Below are positions 20,357-58,205 of a stretch of 64,000 nucleotides of DNA, piece after piece. The notes under the pieces were generated by a model. The model did not search any database, was not told where the DNA came from, and worked only from the letters and a program-made list of their open reading frames with translations. Both the position numbers and the translations under genes were made by a program. How positions within the stretch are numbered: position 1 is the stretch's first letter; each line of letters starts with the position of its first letter. The stretch is from the NCBI GenBank assembly GCA_943735955.1, contig OX030957.1, forward strand, positions 13,457,861 through 13,521,860, in the 5' to 3' direction. The DNA is from Piscicola geometra. Taxonomy: Eukaryota; Annelida; Clitellata; Hirudinida; Piscicolidae.

Positions 20357-22607
20357 CTCAGTACATACAAGCTTGTACATAACTGTTTCAAAAATACCGA
20401 ACGTATAAAAAAAATTAGCTAAAATTGTAACATATAGTCCGGTCTCCCCTACCTTTGAATCTCCTTGAGTATGTGGTTTTATTGGCAAGTGCTTCAATAC
20501 CATTTCATTTCAGCGGAGTTGTTGAGTGCCTACTGCTGCGAGTCTTGTGGGAGGCTTCGTTTCGAGGTGCGTGTGTGTGGCAAGGAGGTTGTTCGGGTTG
20601 TCATCTTCAATTCTGGCTCACGTCAGAATGCCACGAAACTCAATCACGTGCCTTCAAGGGAAGACTCTTAGGCAGCATTGAGCGCACTTGTCGAGGATAT
20701 TTCTCACTCACAATAAACTCTTCCAATCATAACCAAACCTTGTTTGATTGCAGTACAATTAGAAAACGAAGTTATGAAATAATTAATTATCTTTATGCGT
20801 TGTAAATTGACACGTTATGGTATGTAGCAAATAGAGATTATAGAAAAACTTGATGAAAGAAAAAGAGAGGAAGAGAGAAAGAAAGAGAAGAGGAGAAGAA
20901 CAGGAGAGGGGAGGGTGGTGCATATATAAAGTGAAACGTGAGGCTTCAAGAATTTCAGTCGTAAAGTGTTGAGTTGGCTCTTACTGTAAAGATGGCGTTT
21001 GAACTGAAAAATAATATTAATATATAATAAACTAATAATAATAAGATATAATAAACTAATTGATAACTAATAGAGAATAAACTAATAATAAAATAATGGA
21101 TAACTAATAAATGCAAGTTTCTTTACTTGAATTGAAATAATTTAGAATCGGTTGTTTTGATTAGTCAACTGAGACGAAGAAATAAATCTATTTAGTTTGA
21201 AAGCGTAAAATAATTTGGAAAGATCAATTGGAGAGGGTTGATATTATGAATTCATTTGAATAAATATGGATTGCTTAACACTGATACATGGAAATGACAC
21301 ACTGTTGGTTTGTCATAATATGAAAGCTGAAAGAAAGTCATACAAAGGTCCTTAATATTCGTCAAGCTAATCACAGGAGCTTCATTAGGTGTAAGCGAAA
21401 TTGTTTTATGCTCATTGTTTTTAGAATTAATAAAATTTCATATTTACATAAATTTTGTACATTTTTCATAAAGTTAAAACATCTTGAAGCTTGTTTTGGT
21501 TGATGCACTTTCAAGGAATTGAATTCTATTGTTTATTATTTCAATGTTTGACAATTTAAAACATTTTATTACTAATTTACTTTCTATCAATATTCAAGGA
21601 TAAGAAACTAATAATAAGAATAAATAGTAGGGCAATAATATTCATAATATTAATTCATTTTTAATATTTAACTTAGAAAATTCCTTAAATTATCAAAAGT
21701 GAAAAGGTATCGCAAAACGAAATCAAATATTTGTTAGACGCCATGACATGTCTTGAAAGTGTCAGGAACTCTGCAGAGTATTGGCGCTGTTGGCTTCGTC
21801 AGACCTTGCACTTTGTCAACTTCCTTGCTGACATCTTGCGCTTCGAAAATGCTCTTGCGGTGTTTTTTGCACTTCTGCAAAGCTTCTTCTCGAGCTTATC
21901 ATCTGGTTTCCTCTTTGTGTCGACTCTTATTTATTTGTTTTATGGGTCTTATTTCGGACATACCTTTTTTATATGTCTATTTATCAACTCGAATGTCTAA
22001 AGCATCCAATAGACTTTTTGAAATAATATCTTTGTTTTCGGACATTTGAAAAAAATTATTGAAAAGTGTATTAATTGAAAAAAAAGATTTTAGTTTTTTT
22101 ATTTAGTAGTTAGATTTAAAAATAAAATTTATATATTTAATTATATATATTAACTGCGAATTCTTATGATTTGTATCTTAAGTACGCACGCCTAAAAGAG
22201 CAATTTCCAACCTAAAAAGTGTTTTTGTATTATAATCAATCTTACTTGTGCGAAAATCTTTGTTCTTTTTAGGATTCTCCACCTGCTTTTGAGTTGTGAT
22301 CGAAGGGACTCAATATTTTTATGCTCGACACAGTTTCATCTGTTTTGCAGTAACCGATTAATCGAAAACACCAAGAATGAAACCGAAACTCAAGTCATCA
22401 AAACATAAAACTTCAAAGATCGGCTCATAAGCAGACGAGTGCTCACTTCTCTTTCTCCACCAACAACCTTCGACACTCGATACTTGCAGGAAACGCATTC
22501 AACGCAACAAACATAAAACTGCATTTGAGACTTGAAGCGCAATGTAGCACTTATTGAGGCTTCAAACTGCCGATGTGCCAGTCTTAGCAGGAATTGTAAA
22601 AGATGAA

Positions 22608-22710
22608 AATGCTGTTAATGCTTTGAAAGGTTATAAACGACTTCTCATCCGGAGTGTCTAAGCGTTGTCATGCAGCCCCTCTGCGTCGAAGTCTGGTCGC
22701 GCAACCTCCT
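22608..22710 (+). repeat. 103-bp repeat, copy 1
   Basis: Matches 23601-23703 at 101 of 103 positions with no gap (differences in ATCCGGAGTG/ATCCAGAGTG and TCTGGTCGC/TCTGATCGC). Upstream the two loci are only patchily alike (for example GGAAACGCATTCAA at 22490 and GGAAACGCGTTCAA at 23422). Function unknown. Confidence 0.85.
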
Positions 22711-22724
22711 TTAAAAATACAAGT

Positions 22725-22786
22725 CAATCAATCACTAATATTTTTTATAGTTCCCTTTACGAAGTGAACAAAAGCGCTCATAAATA
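22725..22786 (+). repeat. AGCGC hairpin dispersed repeat, copy 2
   Basis: AATCAATCACTAATATTTTT, then TATAGTTCCCTTTACGAAGT and GAACAAAAGCGCTC. The left arm has decayed from GCGCC to GTTCC while the right arm is intact. It starts just after the first 103-bp repeat. Confidence 0.7.
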
Positions 22787-23600
22787 GTATATTATTAAAT
22801 AGCTCTTTACATACGAAAACATATGTAAACGAATTTTTTTCTTAATTTAAATATATCTGTTTTATAAATCAACTATTTTATTAATGAAGAATAATATTTT
22901 GATTTTAATTATTTTTTTGTAAACTCTTAATTAATCGAAGACTTAATTACAACCTACAATAAACATGTGCACAATTTGTCGTGAACACAAATATACATGC
23001 AAAATTTCTGACAATAATGAAGAAGTGTCTTTTTGCATTCTTATGATTTGATCTCATGCACGCACGAACTGAAAGCCACCATTCCACTGACACATTCCTT
23101 TTCATCTCGCCCAAATAATTTCAACACATTCACCAACTTTTTCTCTCAAAGCTTCCACAAAACCTGTTAATAAGGATGTTTTTCCCTGTTCTGAAGCCTT
23201 ACTCAAAGTGCTTTTACTAAAAAAAGTATTAATTAATTAATCAAAATCACTCTATTTCCTACTTTAACGCAATAAATAAAATTCCAAAAATTGGAAAACA
23301 AAAGTGTTGAAATAAAGCTTGATTAATAACTCGAAAGAGCTCGCATGCACTCAAATTCTTTCTTCACTCGTATCGCATTCTACTCGTATTGCAAAGTTGT
23401 ACTCGACATTTGATACCTTCCAGGAAACGCGTTCAAGATTGAAATAATAAATACGCAGCTTAAATAACCACCTCTTTTAAATACTTCAGAATTCATTATT
23501 ACAATGAGCAGTATTTTGAAACTTACGGTTACTTTTTATTCTACACATATTACTTGCCTGTACTGCCGTTGTAAATGGCAGCAGTCGTGGAAGGAAAACA

Positions 23601-23703
23601 AATGCTGTTAATGCTTTGAAAGGTTATAAACGACTTCTCATCCAGAGTGTCTAAGCGTTGTCATGCAGCCCCTCTGCGTCGAAGTCTGATCGCGCAACCT
23701 CCT
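23601..23703 (+). repeat. 103-bp repeat, copy 2
   Basis: Direct repeat of 22608-22710, 993 bp downstream. It contains GCGTCGAAGTC, loosely like a Pol III B box, but no clear A box, so a SINE or tRNA-like origin is only a possibility. Confidence 0.85.
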
Positions 23704-24579
23704 GACCCCTCTCAATCAAGCGTTTGTTCTCTTCAGAACACACACTCATAAAGAGTATTCGCCATTTGTCTTCGAGTCTCTTCCTTCAGGCTTGTCTCAA
23801 GTTTGTTTGGAATATTATTAACATTAATTCGCTACTTTTTTTTCTCAAATAATTTAAATTAGGTTTATTTGTAACAAATTCCGTTTCTCGCACGACGAAT
23901 TGCTTCAATTTCTTTCCTCTGAGAATGTAATTTAGGAACACAGCATGACATTGACAAGGCACTCACGGTGTTTCATGAATTCAAGAACTAAAATTTAATA
24001 AAATTTTAAAGCATGCTTTTTTTAGCTTGCTTACTTGTTTCAAACAAGCTTTAGAATAAAATTATTTCCAATCGCAAAAATATTTCATGTATTAAATCCT
24101 CCGAGGTGCCTTAGACACAGCCATCCACTGACACACACGTCAATAAGCCTCGTCAAGTCACATGACATCGAGTTCTCGCTTTAAATCCATTAGCATTAAG
24201 TGCTTGTTTTTATAAACCCTTCGAAAAAGTTTCAGCAAATTAAGCTAATTCTAAAAGTTATAGAGCGAAACAAAACACTTGCTGAGCATATCATAGCAGC
24301 CTCAGTTCGCATCAAAAAGATTTCACACAAACAGATTCAGCGCTAAAGCAATGACCCTCATCGAACTCAACTACGGATCTGTTACTCGAGAAACAGGCGT
24401 TCTAGCATGCGTTTGAAAGCTGAAACCGCCGCAAACAAACATCCCTCTCCCTGTGGTGCCTCTCGCGTTGGAGCTGCAAGCAAAATAAATACTTTTCTGT
24501 ATTTTTAACTTTTCAATTATGTGCTTTCAAGCTTTTAACACATTTAAATTGGCAAAACGCTTTCATTAAGGAGAATTAA

Positions 24580-24780
24580 TAAATCAACTAAATGCATGCC
24601 AGAAAGGGTACACCTTGTCCGCACGGAGAACTTATTAATGTGTGAGTAATCGACGCTGCGCGGGGCGTGTGAGTGGCTCTTGGTGTTTCTTGGTCCGACC
24701 TACCGCCTCGCACTGACGTCTTGAGTGCAAACAAATTTCTGAGGCGCTTAAGACATTGAGTGTGATCTGAGCTTAAAAAG
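24580..24780. other. GC-richer islet, no gene recognised
   Basis: CGACGCTGCGCGGGGCGTGT and neighbouring sequence stand out from AT-rich surroundings. No frame longer than a few dozen codons; could be regulatory. Confidence 0.3.
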
Positions 24781-26670
24781 AGATCCTAGCTAGGGATTTC
24801 ATGCGTTTATAAAGTGTTTAAATATTATTTCAATTTTATAAATTTAATTTCTACTGTAATTGAAAAAAAATCAATTTTAAACATGCAAGTTGAATGCATA
24901 ACTGGAAGTATTATCACAAAGAACCCAGACTTTCATTCCATTGCAGGCTTAGATGTCAAAATTGTCTGAAGGAACATCGGCCATGAATCGCTCAATTTTC
25001 ATATGGGATTCTGTTAAAGTTTGGACCCCAGAATCGCAGACATCACGAATAGGCGCCAGTTTGTTTTTTTGCATATCTGAGAGATCCTATCTTTTTATCG
25101 TCAAAGTGTGCAACTTACTAAATGAGTTTGAATTTTCTTCAAGACATGGCAGTGCCAAAAGACTTTCTACCGTTCTAGTGGTGCCAGAGCTCTCTGTGAC
25201 TTGCGTGAAATGAATTATTCAACATGAAAAAGTCAATAAATATTTGTGCAAAAAATATGTTATTTAGGTGTTTAGGAAAATTATTGATATAAAAGAAACA
25301 TAATTGATTTAAATCATCAAAAGAAAGAGCTCAATAGATAAACTCAAAGAAGCCAATAAACTTCTCAATGCAGTCCAGCGTCTGCATCTGCACGAGGAAC
25401 ATAAATCTGGCGAGCTTATCGCGCCAGTCCTGATCCCTTTAAAGCCATCATCGCTTCCAACTGACCTCCCTTCCTCCACCATTCTGCCTATTATTATTAA
25501 TGCCTCCAATGCAAAAATACATTTATTCGAGAGTAAATCATGAAAAGCTATATGCAATTTGATCAAGTGAGCTACTGAAGTTATAGTCTGTAACTATGTA
25601 CGAGTATGTGGTTTATTTGTTGAACGAAATTGATAATAAAACAAAAAAAGTAGAATTTATTCTTTTTATATTTTTTAGGGCAATAAGAAAAGTTCGCTGT
25701 TTCTAGATGTCCTGAAAAAAAACTTTAACTTCAAAAAATTAATTTTACATTTTAGTGATAGACTCTGGAAAAAGTAACTCACGACTTCAAGCTCAAGGTT
25801 TATTGAGCTGGCCAAGATCAAAACTCCTGAAGTGTCCAGGCAAGTCTTTGACAGTTTCGCTTGCACGCCATCGAACTTGTGCGAGTCTTTAGTCTGGAAT
25901 GTTCCGTAAGTGCACTGCACTCAATAAATATCCCGAATGCCTCGACAAAGTAGGGTTGATTCCGAAGGTAATAAAGGAGATGAGAAGTTATTCAAAAATA
26001 TCATATTATTTGAGAAAAAGTAAATTAAAAAGTATCACAATGTGATATTTTCGTGAAAGAATCAACTCGGAATGTTACGATGTCCTGATGGGAGGATGCC
26101 TGTGAGTGTTTTCGATCGGTGGTGGAGAGTGCTTCGAGGAACGCGGAGCAACATCGACAAAGTCTGACAAGCAAAGTGGGCTTCTGAAGTGAATATGGCT
26201 TGCAAGAAAATAAAAGCAATTCTCAGAAAGGACTTCTGTTTCATCATTAGCGAAATGCATCGTGCCATGACTCGGTGTTTTCAATGCATCCACATGCTTC
26301 TGACAAATAAACTAAACTCATTTCAAGAAATATATGTCGATACATGCTTTTAACTTAATTTCCGTACAATTACTTGAGAAGGAAAGTTGCGAGTGATATT
26401 ATAGAATTTCTAATGCAAGGATTTTGCAAAAAAGGATGGCACATAAAATGCAAGATCTCAGCAAGATCCAAACCGTTGAAACAACGCAATGAAGTTCGGA
26501 AGACGACGAGAAGGCGAGGGGCGCCACACAAGGCGATCTCCTCGCTGGACTTTATTGCTCCTTATTGAGCGGAATTGGCATGCTGGAATGCCGCCACTCG
26601 TGAAGCCAGTCGTCATGGCGACTCGCTGCTGTTACTTCTGAGGCCCTCTTTGCATTTTTCTGTTTGCTCA

Positions 26671-26716
26671 TGTGTGTGTGTGTGTGTGTTTGTGTGTGTG
26701 TGCGTGTGTGTGTGTT

Positions 26717-26747
<31 letters not shown>
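26671..26747. repeat. (GT)n microsatellite
   Basis: Interrupted GT repeat with TTTG and CG variants. Confidence 0.95.
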
Positions 26748-27164
26748 CACTATGAAGTGGTGTTGTTGGAGTGTTCGGGAATGTCTGGCTTGGAGGAGTG
26801 CAGTGAGTTCTGGAGGACTTATGCGCTTCATTTTTGTTTCCGTTTTTATTTCTCTTAATTTCTAAACAACTTTTTTTATTTGAGAATTTCACTGAATGTA
26901 GATAAATACAGATTCAGATTTTTTCTGTGTCGTCATATGCGCGTGTGTTTGTTCTTTGACGCCTGGCAGTCTGACACAGTGTTTGTGCTGCTGCCTCGGC
27001 TTGTTTGTTCTCTTCATCACCTCGAGTTGCTCGTTCGAAGAACCATCGACCACTCTCTTTGAGATTCCATCGGAACTTCTATTTGATTAGCGCACGCCAG
27101 TGTGAGTTTCCATAAAGAACTTCGTCGGAAAGTATGAATGCAAAAACGGAATTTTCATTGAAAG

Positions 27165-27577
27165 TAGAGAAACCGGGGCAAGATGACAATTTATGTTGTT
27201 TTAATATTTTATTTCTAGTGGTAATATAAATTATTTTACATTCACTAAATATTGAATTTTTTATATTAAATATATAAAAATTTATTTAAAAAAAAAGAAA
27301 GAATAGTTTCATTTTTTCATAACCCTACCTAATGTTCACCTTGCCGCAGTGCTGGGGCAATGTCTTACCTGTTTCTGCTGCAGAGCCTATTTACATAAAA
27401 GTTATAACGTGACAGCGGTAAACAATCAACGCTTCACAACTAAAACATAAATGCTTGCTTCAGCGTTTACATGATAATATGTAACGAAAAGCAGATAGAC
27501 GAGGCAGTAGTCTTTCTTATGCGCTCACTTAGAGAGAACTGAAAAAGTAAGACATTCGCCATCTTGCCCGGTCTCCT
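27165..27577. mobile_element. Candidate MITE with ACCGGGGCAAGATG inverted ends
   Basis: GAGAAACCGGGGCAAGATGA on the left and, reverse-complemented, GGAGACCGGGCAAGATGGCG on the right (27557-27577), each next to TA. An internal GGGGCAATGTCTTACC resembles part of the end. The TA flanks would suit a Tc1/mariner-type element, but a 2-bp duplication is weak evidence. AT-rich interior without a frame. Confidence 0.5.
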
Positions 27578-27947
27578 ACAATCAAAACGGCTTCCAACAA
27601 GCGAACAACACATCGGTGTGCTTCAAAGCATGCATCGACTCAAACGATCAATCAATCACTCAAGCACCCAACCCAAATAAACCCATCAATCACTCACTCG
27701 GACCCGAGGATGCATGGCATTGGCAGACGTTACTATAGCTTATTCATGTGGGAGCACACAAGGGTTCCATCGTTGCAATTTGAAGCATTCGTTTGGCTTG
27801 ATGTCGAGCAGTACATCTCTCAGCGTCACGATCCTTCAGTCCTGAAGGCATTACATCTTCGCTCTTTCTCATCGCATCCACCACGCATCCCACAAGTCAC
27901 TCAGCGCCTGCAACGCCGCCCAATCATTCAAAGCATCCTCCCAGCAT

Positions 27948-28092
27948 CCATCCCCATCCCCCTCCCTCTTCATCATCATCATCAGCATCAACCCCATCCC
28001 TTTCCCTCTTCACCACTCACATCAGCATCAACCCCATCCCCCTCCCTCTTCATCATCATCATCAGCGTCACCACTCACATCGGCATCAACCC
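27948..28092. repeat. Duplicated CCCTCTTCATCATC segment
   Basis: CCCCCTCCCTCTTCATCATC followed by ATCATCAGC occurs at 27957 and 28038, with CACTCACATCAGCATCAACC between; an imperfect ~80-bp tandem. Confidence 0.75.
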
Positions 28093-28617
28093 TATCGTTT
28101 GGAACTTTTTAGAATTAAGATAAATCAGATAAATCAGTGTTTAAATGCCTTTTGCGTATACTTCATCGTGTTTGCTGGAAGCATAACTGGCTTGTAGCAT
28201 GAGAACTTCTGGCTAATCTATTGAAAGAAGAATAAATATTCGTACCTTGAAAGCGCGAGAAAGGAGATGGAGCAGGTGCAAGTGTATGATGAGAAAGGAA
28301 CATAACTTGAAGTTTATAGAAGGAATACTACGAACTGGAAGACGATAAAAGGAGGTGTAATAAAAGGGAAATTGCAAGGCAGTAAAGCCTTGGAAATGAA
28401 AGGAAATGACGAAAAAAAGTAATAGAAACGATAAAAATAATGAGTAGAAGTTACAAGTATGATTACTCAAATACGGAAGGAAGATAAGTTTTCTTCAGAA
28501 ATGAAGTAAATACTGAGGCATTGAGAAGGAGGTGGCACTGGGTATTAGAAGCACCAACAGTTTCAAAGGTGGACTGGCAAACAAATCGTTAAATTCGATC
28601 CGCAAGCAAAGCGTTTG

Positions 28618-28700
28618 TCTCTTTGTCCGTCTGTGTGCTTGTGTGTCTGTGTGCTTGTCCGTCTGTGTGCTTGTCCGTCTGTGTGCTTGTGTGTCTGCCT
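28618..28700. repeat. 16-bp minisatellite (CTTGTCCGTCTGTGTG)
   Basis: Four to five copies alternating between CTTGTCCGTCTGTGTG and CTTGTGTGTCTGTGTG. Confidence 0.85.
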
Positions 28701-28859
28701 GCGTTCTTCTGGACGTGTGTTTGCTCGAGAAGGTGTTTGTGCAGAAATGTATTCATGCATGGGAGTTAGTGTGTGTTCCGAAAATTAATCAACTTTGTTT
28801 TTCGTTTCGAAACGAATGATTTTGATTTTTAAACTAAAAACTTTGGTTCATGCTTCAAA

Positions 28860-31006
28860 GAGGACTCTTAATCCTCGCATCTATCACACTCTTCATCTCT
28901 GCCAAGTTCGCTACAAAGAGACCGGTTCAGTTCAGCCCAATTAACCTAAAAACTGAAATAACGATTGAATTTCCGAATGAATGGGGTTATATTCTATTCA
29001 GTAAAACTACAAATTAACTTTGGAGCCTCATTGGCATCTCAATGCAGTTTACTTCTTTCTACTTTTTATGTAACTCCACTTCTTCCATGGCCTTAAACCC
29101 TAAGCTTTTATTTCTCAACTTTCGCTTATTAAATCTAACTTTAATCTTTCCTATCCACCCATGGTGCTCCACCGACACCTGCACGCACCTCAACACACCC
29201 ACCCACTCCAGCCATCAGCAGACCCTCCCCTCCACGCCCTCACCGCCTTCACGTGTTCGCAATTAAGACTCTGCCGATGCACAAATCACCTCTGAAGACT
29301 CGCTCACTCACTTCGTCCGCCTCTGCCTGCGTTCGAATGCTCGTTCCAGAGTTGATGAATCGATCGCTTGAAAGATGAAGGTGCTCAGTGCAGAGAGATG
29401 CTTACTCGAACTGTTCACGTTTTAACTTTTTTTCCATATCAGACCAAACTTGAAATGTTCAAGTATTAAATATTAGTCCAATGACAGAGCAGACTTCAAC
29501 GTTAGTTTTAATTTAAGTGTTTTAAAAGTTGTTAAAAACTTATTTTAACATTGGTGAGTGAAATTCAAATATTTCGTTCTATATGAAAATACACAACAAA
29601 ACAATTTGATTTTCTTTGACAGAAAGCACGAAAAGCATCTTTATGTATTGCGTGAAAGAGGCACCACTCCTCACACTGCTTGAAATATTTTTATGTCTTT
29701 GGAATTTTTGAGCATCGAAAAAACTGGAAAATCTAATTCTTGATTGAATTGCAAACTTTCTTTCTCCATACTATCGTCAATGCGTTCTTTTCTAGCTGTA
29801 TCTATTTCGAATTTCTTTTAGTTTCTGTTTTTGCTTTTTTTCAGTTTCTGTCGCTGATTTTGTCTCAGACAATCTCACCGACTAAGTCAATAGAAGAAGT
29901 TGAGTTTTTCTCGACAAACCTCATTTTGAAATACCCATGTAAACCTTTTGTGTGCCTGAATATTTAAAATATTTCTTCACTTCGTGATTGTTTTTTGTGT
30001 TTTTTAAAATATTTAATATTTGTTTTTCTGAATTTTGATATTTTTTCATTATTTTTATTTTTGAGCACGAGTTTATCATCTGGTTTGTGTATAAAATAAA
30101 TCACGCGAATGTGTTTCTAGTGAGATTTTCATTTGTTCTTTTGGCATCCTTCTATTTATATCTCAAACAAGGCCACAATAGAAATTCTTTGTTTGCATTT
30201 CTCAAGAGTGCAAAAAAACTTTGTGAAGCGTTATGAAGAAGTTCATTGAAAATACAATCCGTTTGTCGAATTTCACTAGTTTGAGTTTTTAAATTGTCGT
30301 TTGAAAAGTTGGTTTGAACCTTTTATAAAAAACTATTCAATTTTAATGAGATTACAAACTGATGAATTCTGTCAAACATATTTTTTTTGGAAATTCAAGA
30401 TAAAATTAAAAGGCGAAATATTACCAAAACTAAAAATTAAAAAAATTAACTGCAACGTCGACATACATTTCAAAGAATAAAACTCAAAAGTTATTTTTAT
30501 TTTTGACCTTTTGTGACAAAATAAGAACAAAATAAAAGTGGAAACAAAACTCAAGTTTCTTATAAAAACATAAAAGAAGCCAAACTGCTTGACAGCGTCG
30601 AATAAAGGCGCTAATGGCAGGGCACAAGGGCGTGCAAGGAGGCTTGTGGAGGCGGCGTGGGTGGGAAGGGTCGCGTTCGAGCGACCAGAGCCTGCAATTT
30701 TGACTCGTTCGTCGTATTCATTGATATTCTGTCTGTTTATCGCATTCATAATGTCTCGCCACTTTTTACTGTTTCATTCTCGGCTTCTTAGTCCCACTAA
30801 GCACCACCATGCTGGGGGAAATAATCAGCTTTTACGATTTAGAAATGTTTGGTTCATTTATTTTTTAATTTAGCGTGTTTGGAGAATCTTTTTGTTTATT
30901 GCGCCACTTGTTCGCTTCATTTTCTCGCGTATATTTTGTGCCGTATAATTTCATAGAAGATGTTTTACAGCCTTCTCCACGCTTGCAACTCCTCAGGAAC
31001 ATCGAG
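28860..31006. other. AT-rich stretch upstream of PTK7, no gene recognised
   Basis: Should hold the PTK7 promoter and perhaps a first exon, but I cannot point to either with confidence. A GC-richer spot at 30590-30700 is unexplained. Confidence 0.45.
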
Positions 31007-55552
<24,546 letters not shown>

Positions 55553-56474
55553 GTGAGAGTTCCAATTGAATACCTCTTCATTGTTTTGTGCAACATTTCA
55601 TACAGAGTTAAGACTATAACTAATAAGTATTTTTGAAAAAACAATAAAAATTGTTTTAAAAGTTTTGAAGTGTCATGAAAAATCGAGTTAGACGTGCTTG
55701 TGTGGGATGGGTATATGAGATAAGGTTTGTAGCCGAGCTAGGAGATTCGAAGGAAATGAAGTTAGAGGTGATATAGAAGGCTGGGCTAAAGGTTGACTAA
55801 GTAAATCGAGACAGATTGATAGTTGCTTGTGTGTGGAAGAATGGGTCGGCTTCGAATAGTGGTATCTTGAGTGAGTGGTTGGAGGCATGAGGGAGAGGGA
55901 AGAGAAGGTTTTGAAGTTTTGAAAGGCTCATTGGTTGGAAAATGATGGATGCAAGAAAGAAAATATGACGAATGATCGACTTGTAAATAAAAAAAATAAA
56001 AAATCATTTTTCTATCATTTTATTTGTCTAATATATTTATTTAAATTATAAAATAAATTTAATTAAAATAAATTTGAACTGTGTTCAACAAGCACATTTC
56101 AAAAGATAAACTGAGGTTCTCAATTTTTGTTGATGATGACGGTAAAATCAAGTTTAAGGATTTAGATGTCAAGGCTTTTACTCGCAGAAAAGTTTGAATG
56201 CGACAAACCTTATCTCGAAAGTATCTCGCCTTGCCTGCTAAAAGCTACGAAAGACTCATCTTCTAAAATCTTTCATTCATTTCAAACTGCACACACTTGA
56301 ACATGGCATCTTCATTTCCCACTTTTCTTCTTCTTATAAATGCCTCAACCAACGTACAACTTTCATGGGGACACACGTTTGAGCACTCTTCTCATGTTAG
56401 CATCAACTTACGACGATGCCTTGTCTCGTGATTTATTGGCTTTGATGTCTTTGATGAGGGAAGTCTTCGAATGG

Positions 56475-56705
56475 TGTGATGAGGGAAGTGATGCAGGATG
56501 AGGGAAGTGATGCAGGATGAGGGAAGTGATGCAGGATGAGGGAAGTGATGCAGGATGAGGGAAGTGATGCAGGATGAGGGAAGTGATGCAGGATGAGGGA
56601 AGTGATGCAGGATGAGGGAAGTGATGCAGGATGGGGGAGTGATGCAGGATGAGGGAAGTGATGCAGGATGAGGGAAGTGATGCAGGATGAGGGAAGTGAT
56701 GTGAG
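56475..56705. repeat. 19-bp minisatellite
   Basis: About 12 copies of GTGATGCAGGATGAGGGAA, nearly identical, one with GGGGGAG. Downstream of PTK7 exon H. Confidence 0.95.
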
Positions 56706-57489
56706 ATGTTGAAGTGTAAAAAGATTTGTTAGTGGAAATGAAAGATAAGAGGCTAAGTGACGGTTTCAAGATGTTTTGGAGGTTTATTTGATCAGATAAA
56801 AGCTTTAATGTTGAAGATTGTACAATGATCGAAGCAATCAACCTGAGTAGGTTTGCGACACGAGCAATTAAAGTCTAAAAAGACGAGAGATGAATGGAAG
56901 ACAAGGGGCTTCATAGTGGTGCAACGAGGAGCTTTGATGGAGTGCACTGGAGCAGAGGTATCATTAGGAGGAGATAATGCTTGCCTAACGATGAGTCTGC
57001 CTCTGAAAGAAGTAAATGATGGAGAGAATTGTCCCTGATGGTGGTGGAGGATGAGATGGTTGGGAAGGAATGGTTGTGGAAAGGGTGAGGAAAGAGGTGG
57101 GATGGGATGATATTGGTGATGCATGATAATGATGATGGAATGACGGCACGGTGAGGAACCATCTATCTTGTTTTTAAAATGAAAATTTAAAAAGTTGGAT
57201 TTGAAAACTTATAAATACATTTTAAATTTAAAGAAAATTTTTTATAAAACATTTAAAAAAAGTAAATAATATATTTTATATAAAAATAAGTTTTGAAAAG
57301 ATTTAACGATGCAATTTGCTTTTCAGAAAACTTGGAAAGCTAATCGACCAAAACGCATTTAGAAAGCAAGGCAATTAATAATTCAAACTTGAAAATTCTT
57401 ATAGTTTCATTTCAGTGAAATTCAGAATTTTGATTCCTCAAAGCCGCTGTGAACGCACTTTCACTATTTGAAGTGTCTTCGAAGATTCT

Positions 57490-58205
57490 CTCTGGACCAC
57501 CACCACCTTCCTTCTCCTTCCATTCATCTTGCCACCACCACCACCTTCCTTCTCCTTCCATTCATCTTGCCACCACCCTGCCACCACCTTCCTTCTCCTT
57601 CCATTCATCTTGCCACCACCACCACCTTTCTTCTCCTTCCATTCATCTTGCCACCACCACCACCTTCCTTCTCCTTCCATTCATCTTGCCACCACAACCA
57701 CCTTCCTTCTCCTTCCATTCATCTTGCCAACACCACCACCTTCCTTCTCCTTCCATTCATCTTGCCACCACCACCACCTTCCTTCTCCTTCTATTCATCT
57801 TGCCACCACCACCACCTTCCTTCTCCTTCCCATTCATCTTGCCACCACCACCACCTTCCTTCTCCTTCTATTCATCTTGCCACCACCACCACCTTCCTTC
57901 TCCTTCCATTCATCTTGCCACCACCCTGCCACCACCTTCCTTCTCCTTCCATTCATCTTGCCACCACCACCACCTTCCTTCTCCTTCCATTCATCTCACC
58001 ACCACCACCTTCCTTCTCCTTCCATTCATCTTGCCACCACCACCACCTTCCTTCTCCTTCCATTCATCTTGCCACCACCCTGCCACGACCTTCCTTCTCC
58101 TTCCATTCATCTTGCCACCACCACCACCTTCCTTCTCCTTCCATTCATCTTGCCACCACCACCACCTTCCTTCTCCTTCCATTCATCTTGCCACCACCCT
58201 GCCAT
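57490..58205. repeat. 38-bp pyrimidine-rich minisatellite, ~18 copies
   Basis: The unit combines CCACCACCACCACCTTCC and TTCTCCTTCCATTCATCTTG. Some copies carry an extra CCACCCTG. Since 38 is not a multiple of three and no frame has a stop, all three plus frames stay open for more than 250 codons; none is a gene. Confidence 0.95.

Noticed and set aside
30875..31006. PTK7 start at 30875
   Set aside because: The extra N-terminal residues are low in quality and put the signal-like segment about 120 residues in; an unseen first exon is more likely.
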